This document shows positions 1 to 9,084 of a DNA stretch of 64,000 nucleotides, piece by piece. Below the pieces are notes generated by a model. It made no database searches and was not told where the DNA came from. It worked only from the letters and a program-made list of their open reading frames with translations. The stretch spans positions 27,635 through 91,634 of the forward strand of contig CANJQU010000001.1 in NCBI GenBank assembly GCA_947476485.1, read 5' to 3'. The first letter of the stretch is position 1. Each line of letters begins with the position of its first letter. The stretch comes from Chitinophagaceae bacterium. GTDB lineage: Bacteria > Bacteroidota > Bacteroidia > Chitinophagales > Chitinophagaceae. The position numbers were made by a program, and so were the translations under genes.

Positions 1-94
1 CAATTACATATAGTTTATTGGTTTGCAATGCATAATATTCAGGTGGATCAATCTCGCTGTTATGATATTCAGAGGTGTATTTTACGAAAATCAT
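1..94 (-). CDS. Partial hypothetical protein running off the left edge (MIFVKYTSEYHNSEIDPPEYYALQTNKLYVI...)
   Basis: Open minus-strand frame from ATG at 92-94 to the window edge; only about 31 codons visible. Confidence 0.35.
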   Translation of the reverse strand, partial: MIFVKYTSEYHNSEIDPPEYYALQTNKLYVI

Positions 95-310
95 TTTTTT
101 TTCAGACTTATTCTATGATGATAAAGACTGAAAATCCTGACAATAGTCATCGAATGTGATCCAAGTCAACCGTAGTTTTGAAATAATATCACAATTCCTG
201 CGGAGATTTGTGAGTTAGCAGTAAGGTGAATAAAGAACCGAAGGCACAAGAGTGCGACGCAACAGACGATGATAGTAGCAATCTTGCTTGGACCCCCTCG
301 TATCTAGTTC

Positions 311-342
311 GGTGTCCCACACCCTTGGAGGTGTGGGACACC
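311..342. repeat. Perfect inverted repeat GGTGTCCCACACC-CTTGGA-GGTGTGGGACACC
   Basis: 13-bp perfect arms just past the 3' end of the ABC permease gene; near-identical copy at 41590-41620. Confidence 0.8.
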
Positions 343-347
343 TGTGC

Positions 348-1469
348 TCATTCTCTCACATCAAGTACATCCCGCAATGCATTTCCGAGAATGTTGAAGG
401 CATATACGAGGAGCATGATGGCGATGCCGGGGATGATGGCGAGGAGGGGGCGGTCGGTGAGGAGGAAGTTGTAGTGTTCTTTGATCATGAGGCCCCAGGA
501 GGGGTGCGGGGGCTGCACGCCGAAGCCGAGGAAGGAGAGCCCGGCCTCGACGAGGATGGCGGAGGCGAAGTTGCTGGCGGCGATGACCATAAGGGGGCCG
601 GCAATGTTGGGCAATATGTGGCGGAATATGATGCGCATATGGCCCAGGCCCAGGCCGCGGGCGGCGGTGATGTACTCCATCTCGCGCAGCACGAGCACCT
701 GCCCACGGATGAGGCGGGCGGCGCCTACCCACATGCTGAGGCCGATGGCGATGAATATCTCCCAGAAGCCCTTGCCAATGGTGAGGGTAATGGCAAACAC
801 GAGTAGCAGGGTGGGGATGGCGTAGAGTATGTTGATGATCCACATGACCACTTTATCTATGAGGCCGCCGAAATAGCCGGCTATGCAGCCGAGTATGATG
901 CCTATGGTAAGGGAGAGCAGCACGGCCACCATTCCAACAGCCAGTGTGACGCGGGAACCTACGAGCAGGCGGGAGAGTATGTCGCGGCCATAGCGGTCGG
1001 TGCCGAGCCAGAAGGTGCGGGTGGTGATGAGGTGCTGTTTTACGTAGTCCTGTTGCGCGGGCAGGGGATCGGTAAGGTGATTGGGCGGAAGGAGGGCGGA
1101 GAGCGGGTAGGTGAGGGTATCCTGCAGGCCATCGTCGATGTAGTGCACGGTTATCAAGTTCCTGTTAGCGAAATAATAGTTGTTGACAGGTGATAGGAGA
1201 TAGGGGGATTGAGCGCCGGTGAACCATTCGGTGATCTTGCTATCGTGGCGCTGCGGGCCGGTTTTGGGGATGTGGAGGAGCAGTTTTTTGAAGCCGGGTT
1301 GTTTGGCGCCGAGCTCTATGATCATGCGGTTGGCGGATGGGGTGGAGTCGGGGGCGATTATGTAGGCGAGTATGGAGGTGAGGCAGGTGAGGGCGATGAC
1401 CAGCAGGGCGATGAGGGCTGAAGGGCGCTTCAGCAGTTTTGATAAGACAGATATTTTGTTGTCGCTCAA
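348..1469 (-). CDS. ABC transporter permease, DppC/OppC-type (peptide/nickel)
   Basis: 373 aa with multiple TM segments; WLGTDRYGRDILSRLLVGSRVTL and EAGLSFLGFGVQPPHPSWGLMI signatures of OppC-type permeases. Confidence 0.9.
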   Translation of the reverse strand: MSDNKISVLSKLLKRPSALIALLVIALTCLTSILAYIIAPDSTPSANRMIIELGAKQPGFKKLLLHIPKTGPQRHDSKITEWFTGAQSPYLLSPVNNYYFANRNLITVHYIDDGLQDTLTYPLSALLPPNHLTDPLPAQQDYVKQHLITTRTFWLGTDRYGRDILSRLLVGSRVTLAVGMVAVLLSLTIGIILGCIAGYFGGLIDKVVMWIINILYAIPTLLLVFAITLTIGKGFWEIFIAIGLSMWVGAARLIRGQVLVLREMEYITAARGLGLGHMRIIFRHILPNIAGPLMVIAASNFASAILVEAGLSFLGFGVQPPHPSWGLMIKEHYNFLLTDRPLLAIIPGIAIMLLVYAFNILGNALRDVLDVRE

Positions 1470-1556
1470 ATTTTAGTTAATGTTTTATCCGGCGAGTATT
1501 GCGCGAGTCAACCACCCCAGCCAAAAGGCCATTGCTTCGCTATGTCTTTTGGCATG

Positions 1557-1578
1557 CCCCTCCTAAAAACAGGAGGGG
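1557..1578. repeat. Inverted repeat CCCCTCCT-AAAAAC-AGGAGGGG
   Basis: 8-bp perfect arms in the intergenic region. Confidence 0.6.
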
Positions 1579-1615
1579 AGGTGTGTCGTGACCGGTGTAG
1601 CGGTTTTGGTGTATG

Positions 1616-1643
1616 GTAGAGACGCAATGCATTGCGTCTCTAC
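1616..1643. repeat. 28-bp perfect palindrome GTAGAGACGCAATGCATTGCGTCTCTAC (copy 1)
   Basis: Self-reverse-complementary over 28 bp; identical copy at 23159-23186. Confidence 0.9.
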
Positions 1644-1676
1644 GAAATAAGGGTCTGCATTCTACAGGGACACCTA

Positions 1677-3038
1677 TTACAATCCATGTTCGCTGACGAG
1701 GTAGATGAGCTGGGCCATTACTGCTGCGCCGAGTTTCAGTTCGCGGTGGTTCACTTGTTCGAATACGTCGTTGTCGGTATGGTGGAGGTCGAAGTAGCGC
1801 TGGGAGTCGGTGATGAGACCGGCCAGCGGCACATTCAGCCTTTTCTTAAGTGGGCCAATGTCGGTGCCGCCTTCATCGCGCGAGAAGTCGTATACGCCAT
1901 AGTCGAGGAACAGGTCTTTGTATTTCTGTATGTTTTGCTTCTGTTGGTCGGACATCTCCAGCCCTATGCCACGTGGCGAGAAACCGCCGGCATCGCTTTC
2001 TACGGCCAGCACATGGTTCTCGTTGCGGGCTTTGGCGGAGTCGGCATAGGCCTCGCCCCCTTTGTTGCCGTTTTCCTCGTTCATGAACAGAACAGCCCTT
2101 ATGGTGCACTTAGGTTTCAGGCCCAAGGCTTTGAATGCACGAATCACCTCTATCGATTGCACGCAGCCTGCGCCATCGTCGGAGGCGCCTTCGCCCACAT
2201 CCCAGGAGTCGAGATGGCCGCCCACGGTGATGATGCGCTCGGGTGTTTCGCTGCCTTTTATTTCGCCGATCACATTGTATGAGCGTACGGGCTTTGGCAT
2301 CATGTGGCATTCTGAGGTCATTTTTGCCATAGCGGTGCCTTTTTCGCAGGCCCGTTCCAGCAGATCGGCGGTTATATTGCCAAGAGCCATCTCGGGAATC
2401 TTTGCAAAAGAGTCGTTGTAGTGCATGCCGCCTGTGTGCGGAAAATCGTCGACACCGGTGGACATGGAGCGGATGATAACACCCGCTGCGCCACGTTTGG
2501 CCGCTATGCTGGGGCTAGCCCAGCGGTACTTGACGCCATCGCCATAGCCCTGGAAGGTGAAGACAAAATCCTGGCGGAAGCGGTAGTCGAAGAATATGAT
2601 CTTGCCCTTTATCTTGCTGTCGGGCAGGGCCTTGAACTCATCGAAGTTGTGTACCATTACGATCTCTGCTTCCAGCGGCTTGCCACCGGTGCCCTGGCTG
2701 TTGCCCAGGGAGCTGGCGCGCACTTTTTTGTATTCCTTGCCCATCTTCAGGTAGAGGCTTTCCTTGCCGCGGTACCAGTAGGGCACATCGGCGGCCTGCA
2801 GCCATACTTTGTCGGCCCCGGCTTCCTTCATGGCTTTCTCGCCCCAGGTAACGGCTTTGGCGGCCGCCGGAGAGCCGCTGATGCGGTGCCCCACGGTTTT
2901 GCAGAGCACCCTTAGATTTTCGTAGCAGGTGCCATGAAGCATAATTTCGTCAGATATTTTGCGCATTTGCAACGAGTCCTGCGCGTGCGCATGTTGCATA
3001 CCCATGCAGGCGAGTATGGCGAGAAGGCGTAATTTCAT
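1677..3038 (-). CDS. M28 family metallopeptidase (aminopeptidase-like)
   Basis: Signal peptide; VGGHLDSWDVGEGASDDGAGC, FMNEENG and HHTDNDVFEQVN metal-binding motifs. Confidence 0.88.
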   Translation of the reverse strand: MKLRLLAILACMGMQHAHAQDSLQMRKISDEIMLHGTCYENLRVLCKTVGHRISGSPAAAKAVTWGEKAMKEAGADKVWLQAADVPYWYRGKESLYLKMGKEYKKVRASSLGNSQGTGGKPLEAEIVMVHNFDEFKALPDSKIKGKIIFFDYRFRQDFVFTFQGYGDGVKYRWASPSIAAKRGAAGVIIRSMSTGVDDFPHTGGMHYNDSFAKIPEMALGNITADLLERACEKGTAMAKMTSECHMMPKPVRSYNVIGEIKGSETPERIITVGGHLDSWDVGEGASDDGAGCVQSIEVIRAFKALGLKPKCTIRAVLFMNEENGNKGGEAYADSAKARNENHVLAVESDAGGFSPRGIGLEMSDQQKQNIQKYKDLFLDYGVYDFSRDEGGTDIGPLKKRLNVPLAGLITDSQRYFDLHHTDNDVFEQVNHRELKLGAAVMAQLIYLVSEHGL

Positions 3039-3115
3039 TTTATAAATGTAATGAAGGAAAGCTGATAAAATAAATGCTAACTTCCCTTGCAGAAAAACAA
3101 TTTACAAGCAGCACA

Positions 3116-4300
3116 ATGACGGTGAGATCTTTCATTATTTGTTTTATTCTTCTATTGCCATTTTGGGTAAATGCACAGGGGATTTTCGACACATCGATAA
3201 AACCGGCGGATGCCCTGCCGCAACGCTATGTGCCGAAGCTGAAGGGCAAGCGGGTGGCCCTGGTCATTAACCAAACCAGCAAGGTGGGCAATGTGAGCCT
3301 GCTGGACCTGCTTAGGGACAAAGGTGTGAATGTGGTGCGGATATTTGTTCCGGAGCATGGTTTCAGGGGCAAGGAGGATGCGGGCGCACATATTGAAAGC
3401 TCGGTGGACAGCGCTACAAAGTTGCCGGTGATCAGTCTCTATGGCAAACACAAAAAGCCGACGACCGAAGACCTGGCCGATGTGGACGTGGTGGTCTATG
3501 ATCTGCAGGATGTAGGGGTGAGATTCTATACCTATATATCTACGCTGCAGTATGTGATGGAAGCCTGCGCGCAAAACCACAAACAACTTATAGTACTGGA
3601 CCGCCCAAATCCGAATGGTTTTTATGTAGACGGCCCGGTGCTGGATACTGCGTTTCGTTCGTTTGTGGGCATGCAGCCGATACCAATAGTATATGGTATG
3701 ACCTGCGGAGAATATGCGAAGATGCTGGTGGGTGAGCGCTGGTTTGCAGGAGCTGCAAAGCTTGAGCTGGTGGTTGTGAAATGTGCGCACTACTCTCATG
3801 ATAAAAAGTACGAGTTGCCTGTAGCGCCATCTCCCAACCTGCGTACCATGGCTGCCGTTTATGCCTATCCATCGCTCTGCCTGTTTGAGGGTACAGTGGT
3901 GAGTGTGGGGCGTGGCACAGCATGGCCGTTTCAGCAGTATGGCAGCCCGGTTTTCGACAGTATGAAATACACGCATAGTTTCACGCCCCGCAGCAGTGAG
4001 GGTGCAAAGGCCCCGCCATACGAGGGACAGCGCTGTTATGGAGCGCTGGTGGGGAAAAGCGAAACAGAGGTGCTGGGTTTGATGGATAACAAATTTAACC
4101 TTGACTGGCTGATCCGTGCTTATGCATGCTACCCGGACAAAGAAAAGTTCTTCAATGCTTTCTTTGTGAAATTATGCGGTACAGCGCAACTGAAAGAAGA
4201 TATTGCTGGTGGAATGAGCGAAGCGGTAATAAGGGCTAGATGGCAACCCGGGCTGGAAGCATTTATGAAGATCAGGAAGAAATACCTGTTATATGAGTAG
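3116..4300 (+). CDS. DUF1343 family protein (NamZ-like exo-beta-N-acetylmuramidase family)
   Basis: LKGKRVALVINQTSKVG, FVPEHGFRGKEDAGAHIESSVD, VYDLQDVGVRFYTYISTL, DRPNPNGFYVDGPVLD. Start moved to the signal-peptide Met at 3116. Confidence 0.88.
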   Translation: MTVRSFIICFILLLPFWVNAQGIFDTSIKPADALPQRYVPKLKGKRVALVINQTSKVGNVSLLDLLRDKGVNVVRIFVPEHGFRGKEDAGAHIESSVDSATKLPVISLYGKHKKPTTEDLADVDVVVYDLQDVGVRFYTYISTLQYVMEACAQNHKQLIVLDRPNPNGFYVDGPVLDTAFRSFVGMQPIPIVYGMTCGEYAKMLVGERWFAGAAKLELVVVKCAHYSHDKKYELPVAPSPNLRTMAAVYAYPSLCLFEGTVVSVGRGTAWPFQQYGSPVFDSMKYTHSFTPRSSEGAKAPPYEGQRCYGALVGKSETEVLGLMDNKFNLDWLIRAYACYPDKEKFFNAFFVKLCGTAQLKEDIAGGMSEAVIRARWQPGLEAFMKIRKKYLLYE

Positions 4301-4511
4301 GCGGAGCAACGGGATAAAAATATTAACCTGAAATTGATGTCCTGGTTATTGGGATGTTATTTGTGAACTGCGCAAACGCAATAGGGGAGCGGTTTTAGGT
4401 AGTTTTAGCAGTTTTTATAGAAAAAAATTAATTACTTTGTCCTTACTTTGGTGGAAATACTTTAATTTAGTTCCGTTATTGTTTCATTTTAACCTCAAAA
4501 ATTCATTTGAT

Positions 4512-4940
4512 ATGAAAAAGTTGATTATTACTTGTTTATTGCTTTCGTCCGCTTCAGTGGTATCATTTGCTCAGTCAAATGCTGCACCTCAGCCAAACAG
4601 GAACGCTCCGGGTGGTCCTAACAAGCCTGTGATGAATTCACAGCAGATGGCAGAGCGGAGGACAAAAGCAGATGTTCAGCAGTTTGGCCTCAACCCCGAG
4701 CAGGCTAAGAAAGTACAGGCTGTAGAGCTGGATTTCTTTAGTGCTATGGAAAAATATCGTGCAGCAGGCCAGCAGCCAAACATAGGCCAGATGGGCAATC
4801 TGAATGCAAGAAGGGATGCGAAAATGAAAGAGATATTGACACCTGAGCAATATGCTAAGTTCGAAGCGGGAAGGAATAAAGAGCGTGTTGCTCCGGCACC
4901 TGCAAACGCAAACCAACCAACTGCAGCTCCAACAAACTAA
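4512..4940 (+). CDS. Secreted hypothetical protein (Spy/LTXXQ-like composition)
   Basis: MKKLIITCLLLSSASVVSFAQS signal peptide; ILTPEQYAKFEAGR. Confidence 0.65.
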   Translation: MKKLIITCLLLSSASVVSFAQSNAAPQPNRNAPGGPNKPVMNSQQMAERRTKADVQQFGLNPEQAKKVQAVELDFFSAMEKYRAAGQQPNIGQMGNLNARRDAKMKEILTPEQYAKFEAGRNKERVAPAPANANQPTAAPTN

Positions 4941-4961
4941 TCAGAAGTATTAGCTAAATAA

Positions 4962-4990
4962 AGAAACCGCCATTAATACTGGCGGTTTCT
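4962..4990. terminator. Bidirectional hairpin terminator AGAAACCGCCA-TTAATAC-TGGCGGTTTCT
   Basis: 11-bp perfect arms between convergent genes. Confidence 0.75.
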
Positions 4991-5026
4991 CTGTTTATGT
5001 GCGGTGTAGCGACCGATGTATCTTGT

Positions 5027-6058
5027 TTACTGGCGATAATTAAGATCTTTTACCACACGCTCCGGCAGCTTTGGCAGCATGTGGCGTGGCAATAGAAATG
5101 AGGTGAGCTCTGCAAGCTCCTTGAATACATAGTGGCTGTCTGCAGCGCCACGCAGATACTCTGCACCGGAGCTGCCCCCTGTGCCCACACGCTTACCGAT
5201 AGTGCGCTGTACCATGTGTATATGCCTGTGCCGCCACATAGATAGCATTTCATCGATCTCCAGCAGCGTGCTCAGCAGGTCATAAGGTAGCTGTAAAAGC
5301 GGGTGGTCCCTGTAAAGCATAATGAACAGTGCATTGCGGCTGGCATCAGCGCTGAAAGACCGCCCTTCAGGATAGGTTGCATCATCTATGAAGATGGAGT
5401 CGAAGATCCAAAGGTTGGGTTGCTCTACGGCCATAAGGCTGCTTTCATACACATCGCGGTAAGTATGCCAGAAGGATGCGTCGTTGCCCTCCCAATATTC
5501 TTTATTTTTAACAAAGGGCATTCTTTCCAGCCAATCATTCAGCAATACCAGCAATGATTTTTTGTGTTCCGAATCTTTCACGCGGTCGATATCCTCCGGA
5601 GTGAGCTGAGAGAGGTAGTAAGCCTTTCCGTGCCGGTGCTCATAGTTAAGGCCCAGTGTAGCTTCGATCATTTTGAACTGTATGCTCTGGAAGCCGGATG
5701 CGGGTCGCAGCAGGTCGCGGAAGTCGAGGAAATCGAGCGGGGTCATGGTTTCAAGCACGCCCATCTGTGTTACGGCCACCTGGAGTATGGCACACACTCT
5801 TTTCAGCCGGTGCACGCTGTTATAGATATCGGGGGTGTTGTTATGTACTTTGGGCTGATTGAAGATGTCCCTTACGATTGAGAGCTCATGCAATATCTGT
5901 TTGAACCATAGCTCGTAAGTCTGATGGATGATAATGAACAGCATTTCATCATCGGCTTTAATGCCTTCTTTGGCGCTTTCGGGATGTTGGGCAGTGAGTA
6001 TTTTGTCTAACTGCAGGTATTCTGCGTAATAGACCGGTGGACGTTCTTTCTTTTCCAT
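5027..6058 (-). CDS. Tryptophan 2,3-dioxygenase family protein
   Basis: YAEYLQLDKIL, DEMLFIIIHQTYELWFKQILHEL, ASGFQSIQFKMIEATLGL, MWRHRHIHMVQRTIGKRVGTGGSSGAEYLR. Confidence 0.93.
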   Translation of the reverse strand: MEKKERPPVYYAEYLQLDKILTAQHPESAKEGIKADDEMLFIIIHQTYELWFKQILHELSIVRDIFNQPKVHNNTPDIYNSVHRLKRVCAILQVAVTQMGVLETMTPLDFLDFRDLLRPASGFQSIQFKMIEATLGLNYEHRHGKAYYLSQLTPEDIDRVKDSEHKKSLLVLLNDWLERMPFVKNKEYWEGNDASFWHTYRDVYESSLMAVEQPNLWIFDSIFIDDATYPEGRSFSADASRNALFIMLYRDHPLLQLPYDLLSTLLEIDEMLSMWRHRHIHMVQRTIGKRVGTGGSSGAEYLRGAADSHYVFKELAELTSFLLPRHMLPKLPERVVKDLNYRQ

Positions 6059-6113
6059 GGGGTTAAATTACTAAAAGTTATTGGAAGCTTTTAAAATCCA
6101 TATAATTAATTTG

Positions 6114-7091
6114 CTATAATACACCCTTTATGACAATAAGCGAAATGCTGCCGATAATGGCCCAGAGCAGAACACCCTGCAGGATAGGCCGCCAGCCTAC
6201 CTGGCGGATGGTTTTTAAGGAAAGACCTGAGCCAATAAGAAACAATGTGATCACCAGTCCTTTTCTGCCAAACATGAAGGCATATTCGAACAAAGTGCTG
6301 CCGCCCAGCTTGTTGTTCAGGAATGGAAGGTAACGCGGGAGATAAGTAGAAATAAGAATGGCGAGCATAAAGTAGAAGATGAACCAGGGTATCTTGATCT
6401 TGCCGGTGCTTTTCTGAAAATACGCTGTAGCGAGTGAGATGGGGATGATCCACAAGGCGCGCTCTAACTTGATGGTGGTTGCTATCTGCAAAGCTTTTGG
6501 ACTGAACTTGCTGGCAGCGCCAACCACTGAACTGGTATCGTGTATGGCTATAGCACACCATGTGCCGAACTGCTGGTCGGTGAAATCGATGAGATGGAGG
6601 CCGATCCAGGGGAAGAGGAATAAGGCTATGGAATTGAGGATAAATATAGTGCCGAGCGATACGCTGATCTGCTCATCATTTGCTTTGATGATCGGTGCAA
6701 CGGCCGCAATGGCGCTGCCCCCGCAGATCGCAGTGCCATTTGAGATGAGCTGCGATATCTTCTCGTCTATTTTTAATTTTTTACCGATGAAATAACCTGC
6801 CAGCAATGTAACGCCTATGGTTCCCACAGTGAAAAGAAAACCTTCTTTGCCAGCTTTCATAGCCTCGCCAAAGTCTATCTTAAAACCAAGGCATACTACG
6901 GAGACCTGGAGCAGCAGGGTAGTGGCTTTTTTGTTGAGGTGAATGAAAGGGTGACCGATCACCAAAGCGATCGCAAGCCCCATAAGCAAAGCCAGTGGCG
7001 GATCTACTTTAAATGCTATGCAGACAACCAGGCATAAAACAAAAATTACTTGCTTTAATGTATTGGGCAAATTGAGTAAAGTTGTCTTCAT
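6114..7091 (-). CDS. YeiH/UPF0324 family putative sulfate exporter
   Basis: Poly-TM; SNGTAICGGSAIAAVAPIIKA and GTWCAIAIHDTSSVVGAA signatures. Confidence 0.9.
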   Translation of the reverse strand: MKTTLLNLPNTLKQVIFVLCLVVCIAFKVDPPLALLMGLAIALVIGHPFIHLNKKATTLLLQVSVVCLGFKIDFGEAMKAGKEGFLFTVGTIGVTLLAGYFIGKKLKIDEKISQLISNGTAICGGSAIAAVAPIIKANDEQISVSLGTIFILNSIALFLFPWIGLHLIDFTDQQFGTWCAIAIHDTSSVVGAASKFSPKALQIATTIKLERALWIIPISLATAYFQKSTGKIKIPWFIFYFMLAILISTYLPRYLPFLNNKLGGSTLFEYAFMFGRKGLVITLFLIGSGLSLKTIRQVGWRPILQGVLLWAIIGSISLIVIKGVL

Positions 7092-7144
7092 TAACAGATA
7101 TTTGCACGATATTTATAAAAGATAACTGGGCCAAAGATAATACT

Positions 7145-7660
7145 ATGACCAGCAATTTTCTGCCAATTGTGAGCAAAGGTGCAATAGACATTGCGCTGGC
7201 ATCAAAAGACAACGACCATTTATATGATCTGTTGGTGCAACCACTGCATGAAGAGCTTTACCAGCGTGGTACATTTGATTTCCTGGATGAGCTTTCGGAT
7301 GGTCAGCAATTATTGCTGACTTATGACTATCTGCGGACGCAGGTGGGGCAGGGGGGATTCATTCAATTCATACATAACGGTTATGTGGGACTGCTTCCTT
7401 CTATGATAGAGCAGCTATACCTGGTTGGCGCCAACGATATGGCCCAGGTACTGGATGATGTGCTAAAGGTATATGTGCTAAACAGGGATATAATGAACAA
7501 GGCCAAATCTGTGCAGGAGTTTGCCCAACTATATGACGAACTAAAAGAGTTTGAAGTAATTGAAGAACGGTACAACACCGTGAAACTGGAGTCGATAAAG
7601 AAAATGCTGGAGTATGCGGCTGGGCATTTAAATGAATTTGTGAAATCCCCAACGCCTTAG
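7145..7660 (+). CDS. DMP19/DUF4375-like protein
   Basis: TYDYLRTQVGQGGFIQFIHNGYVGLLPSMIEQLYLVGANDMAQVLDDVL resembles DMP19-like domains. Confidence 0.65.
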   Translation: MTSNFLPIVSKGAIDIALASKDNDHLYDLLVQPLHEELYQRGTFDFLDELSDGQQLLLTYDYLRTQVGQGGFIQFIHNGYVGLLPSMIEQLYLVGANDMAQVLDDVLKVYVLNRDIMNKAKSVQEFAQLYDELKEFEVIEERYNTVKLESIKKMLEYAAGHLNEFVKSPTP

Positions 7661-7703
7661 GCTAAAATCTCAGCTAAGGATTTAGATTTCAAGGTGGAAC
7701 ATT

Positions 7704-7769
7704 AGATACCTTCGGCATCGTGTTTCCGTTGTTGTGTTTTGCTATAGATATGTGATCCCCTTGGGATCA
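7704..7769 (+). repeat. Two-unit REP-like element (satellite of the 11.7-kb array)
   Basis: AGATACCTTCGGCATCG, then a 32-nt linker ending TTTTGCTATAGATATG, then TGATCCCCTTGGGATCA; 49-bp spacing as in the main array. Confidence 0.75.
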
Positions 7770-7793
7770 CTGATGCCTGAACGTGATAGGGAT

Positions 7794-8468
7794 CTACCCC
7801 TGATCTTCTTTTTTGATCCTTTTTAATACAATATCGAACTTGAAATTTTGATGTGAAATGTTGATGCTGTCCGGCACACCATCTTTATAGTTGAGCATCT
7901 GCACTTCCACAACCGGTTTGGTTTTGGATGATTTTTCGATCCGGATAAGCTTTGAGCAGCCATCGGTGATGTAGTAGTCGTTTCCTTTTTTGTTGGGGAT
8001 AGCGGTATAATTGTATATGGAATCCTTTAGTAACACTGCGTTTGAAAGGTCCTGGTGTAGTATTACCAACTCCAGATCTTTGTGGAGGGCTTTAACGATA
8101 ACCTTTTTATCAAGTTTAGCCATTACATAATGCTTAATGAACCGGTTGTCTTTGGTAAAGGCGAAATCGAAAAATTTCACACCCATTTCATTTGTGAAAA
8201 CCACGCGGGTGCTGCTGTCGGGCATAGCTTTGAAAAAGAGTATGCCGCTGAAATGGTGTGTGGTAACGTCTACGCCGGCGCTATAGAGCGAATTGGAAAA
8301 TTTCGGGGTGAATTTCCTGATGCAGTTAACATCGCCGGTGGCTGGCTTAAGATGATTGTACTGAGATCTTCGGGCGTGTGCGGGTGAACACAAAAAAGTT
8401 AATGCCGCTATTGAAAGCAGAATGGCGGTAGGTTTACTGTCTTTATTAGTCAACAGAGAAAACCGCAT
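7794..8468 (-). CDS. Hypothetical secreted protein upstream-adjacent to lolA in the pigment locus
   Basis: Open 224-aa frame with signal peptide; overlaps the 3' end of the LolA gene in the same orientation. Confidence 0.65.
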   Translation of the reverse strand: MRFSLLTNKDSKPTAILLSIAALTFLCSPAHARRSQYNHLKPATGDVNCIRKFTPKFSNSLYSAGVDVTTHHFSGILFFKAMPDSSTRVVFTNEMGVKFFDFAFTKDNRFIKHYVMAKLDKKVIVKALHKDLELVILHQDLSNAVLLKDSIYNYTAIPNKKGNDYYITDGCSKLIRIEKSSKTKPVVEVQMLNYKDGVPDSINISHQNFKFDIVLKRIKKEDQG

Positions 8469-9084
8469 CGGCGATGGTTGAGTTTAGTTGTTTGTGCAGG
8501 AAAGTGATCACTGTATTATCGCCTGACTGTTCCATCATTTCAAGTCCTGTGGCCGAATAATCTTTTTTGTCTACGATAACATCGATGGTTTTGAAAATGC
8601 CCTTCAGGTTCTTTGACGTTGGAGTAAGCTGCACAAGATATGATGATGGGTTTTCAAAAATGGCTGTGGTAAAGTTAGTATTGGTGAGTATCGTGCCCTG
8701 TACGCAGTCTATCATCATCTTATTCACCTGGTCGAACATCTTGTTAGACTTTGATGAAACTTTGTTTTCCTTGCTGCCATCTTTCGTTTTTATGTTACTG
8801 CCATTGATCACCAGCAGGTAGTAGGTGGGCTTCTTATATTCCATGCGCACTTTGTTTTCGCGCTTGAACCAGAACTGGCCGGTAGAAACGATTTTATCCG
8901 ATAACATGCTCAGATTCTTGGTCTGTGTAAAGTCGCATTGTATGGACTGAGTAGCCTGCGATGCTTTGACGAATTGTTTGCGGAACTCATCGGCATTTGC
9001 TACAGGTTTGTAGCCGGCATGTTGGGCAGACACCTGTAATGTGTAAAGGCAGCAGATAAGCAGAATGAGTTTATGCATATGCAC
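8446..9084 (-). CDS. LolA-like outer membrane lipoprotein carrier protein
   Basis: Signal peptide; ATQSIQCDFTQTKNLSMLSDKIVSTGQFWFKRENKVRMEYKKPTYYLLVINGSNI. Confidence 0.8.
   Translation of the reverse strand: MHMHKLILLICCLYTLQVSAQHAGYKPVANADEFRKQFVKASQATQSIQCDFTQTKNLSMLSDKIVSTGQFWFKRENKVRMEYKKPTYYLLVINGSNIKTKDGSKENKVSSKSNKMFDQVNKMMIDCVQGTILTNTNFTTAIFENPSSYLVQLTPTSKNLKGIFKTIDVIVDKKDYSATGLEMMEQSGDNTVITFLHKQLNSTIADAVFSVD

Noticed and set aside
361-843. Antisense/alternate-frame ORFs within the ABC permease gene (e.g. 361-843, 288-806)
   Set aside because: Shadow ORFs in a GC-rich transporter gene; low-complexity peptides.
3152-3976. 274-aa minus-strand ORF antisense to the DUF1343 gene
   Set aside because: No domain; biased composition expected from antisense; plus-strand gene is well supported.
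5027-6058. Tryptophan dioxygenase as part of a kynurenine gene cluster
   Set aside because: No other kynurenine-pathway genes are adjacent; treated as an ordinary stand-alone gene.
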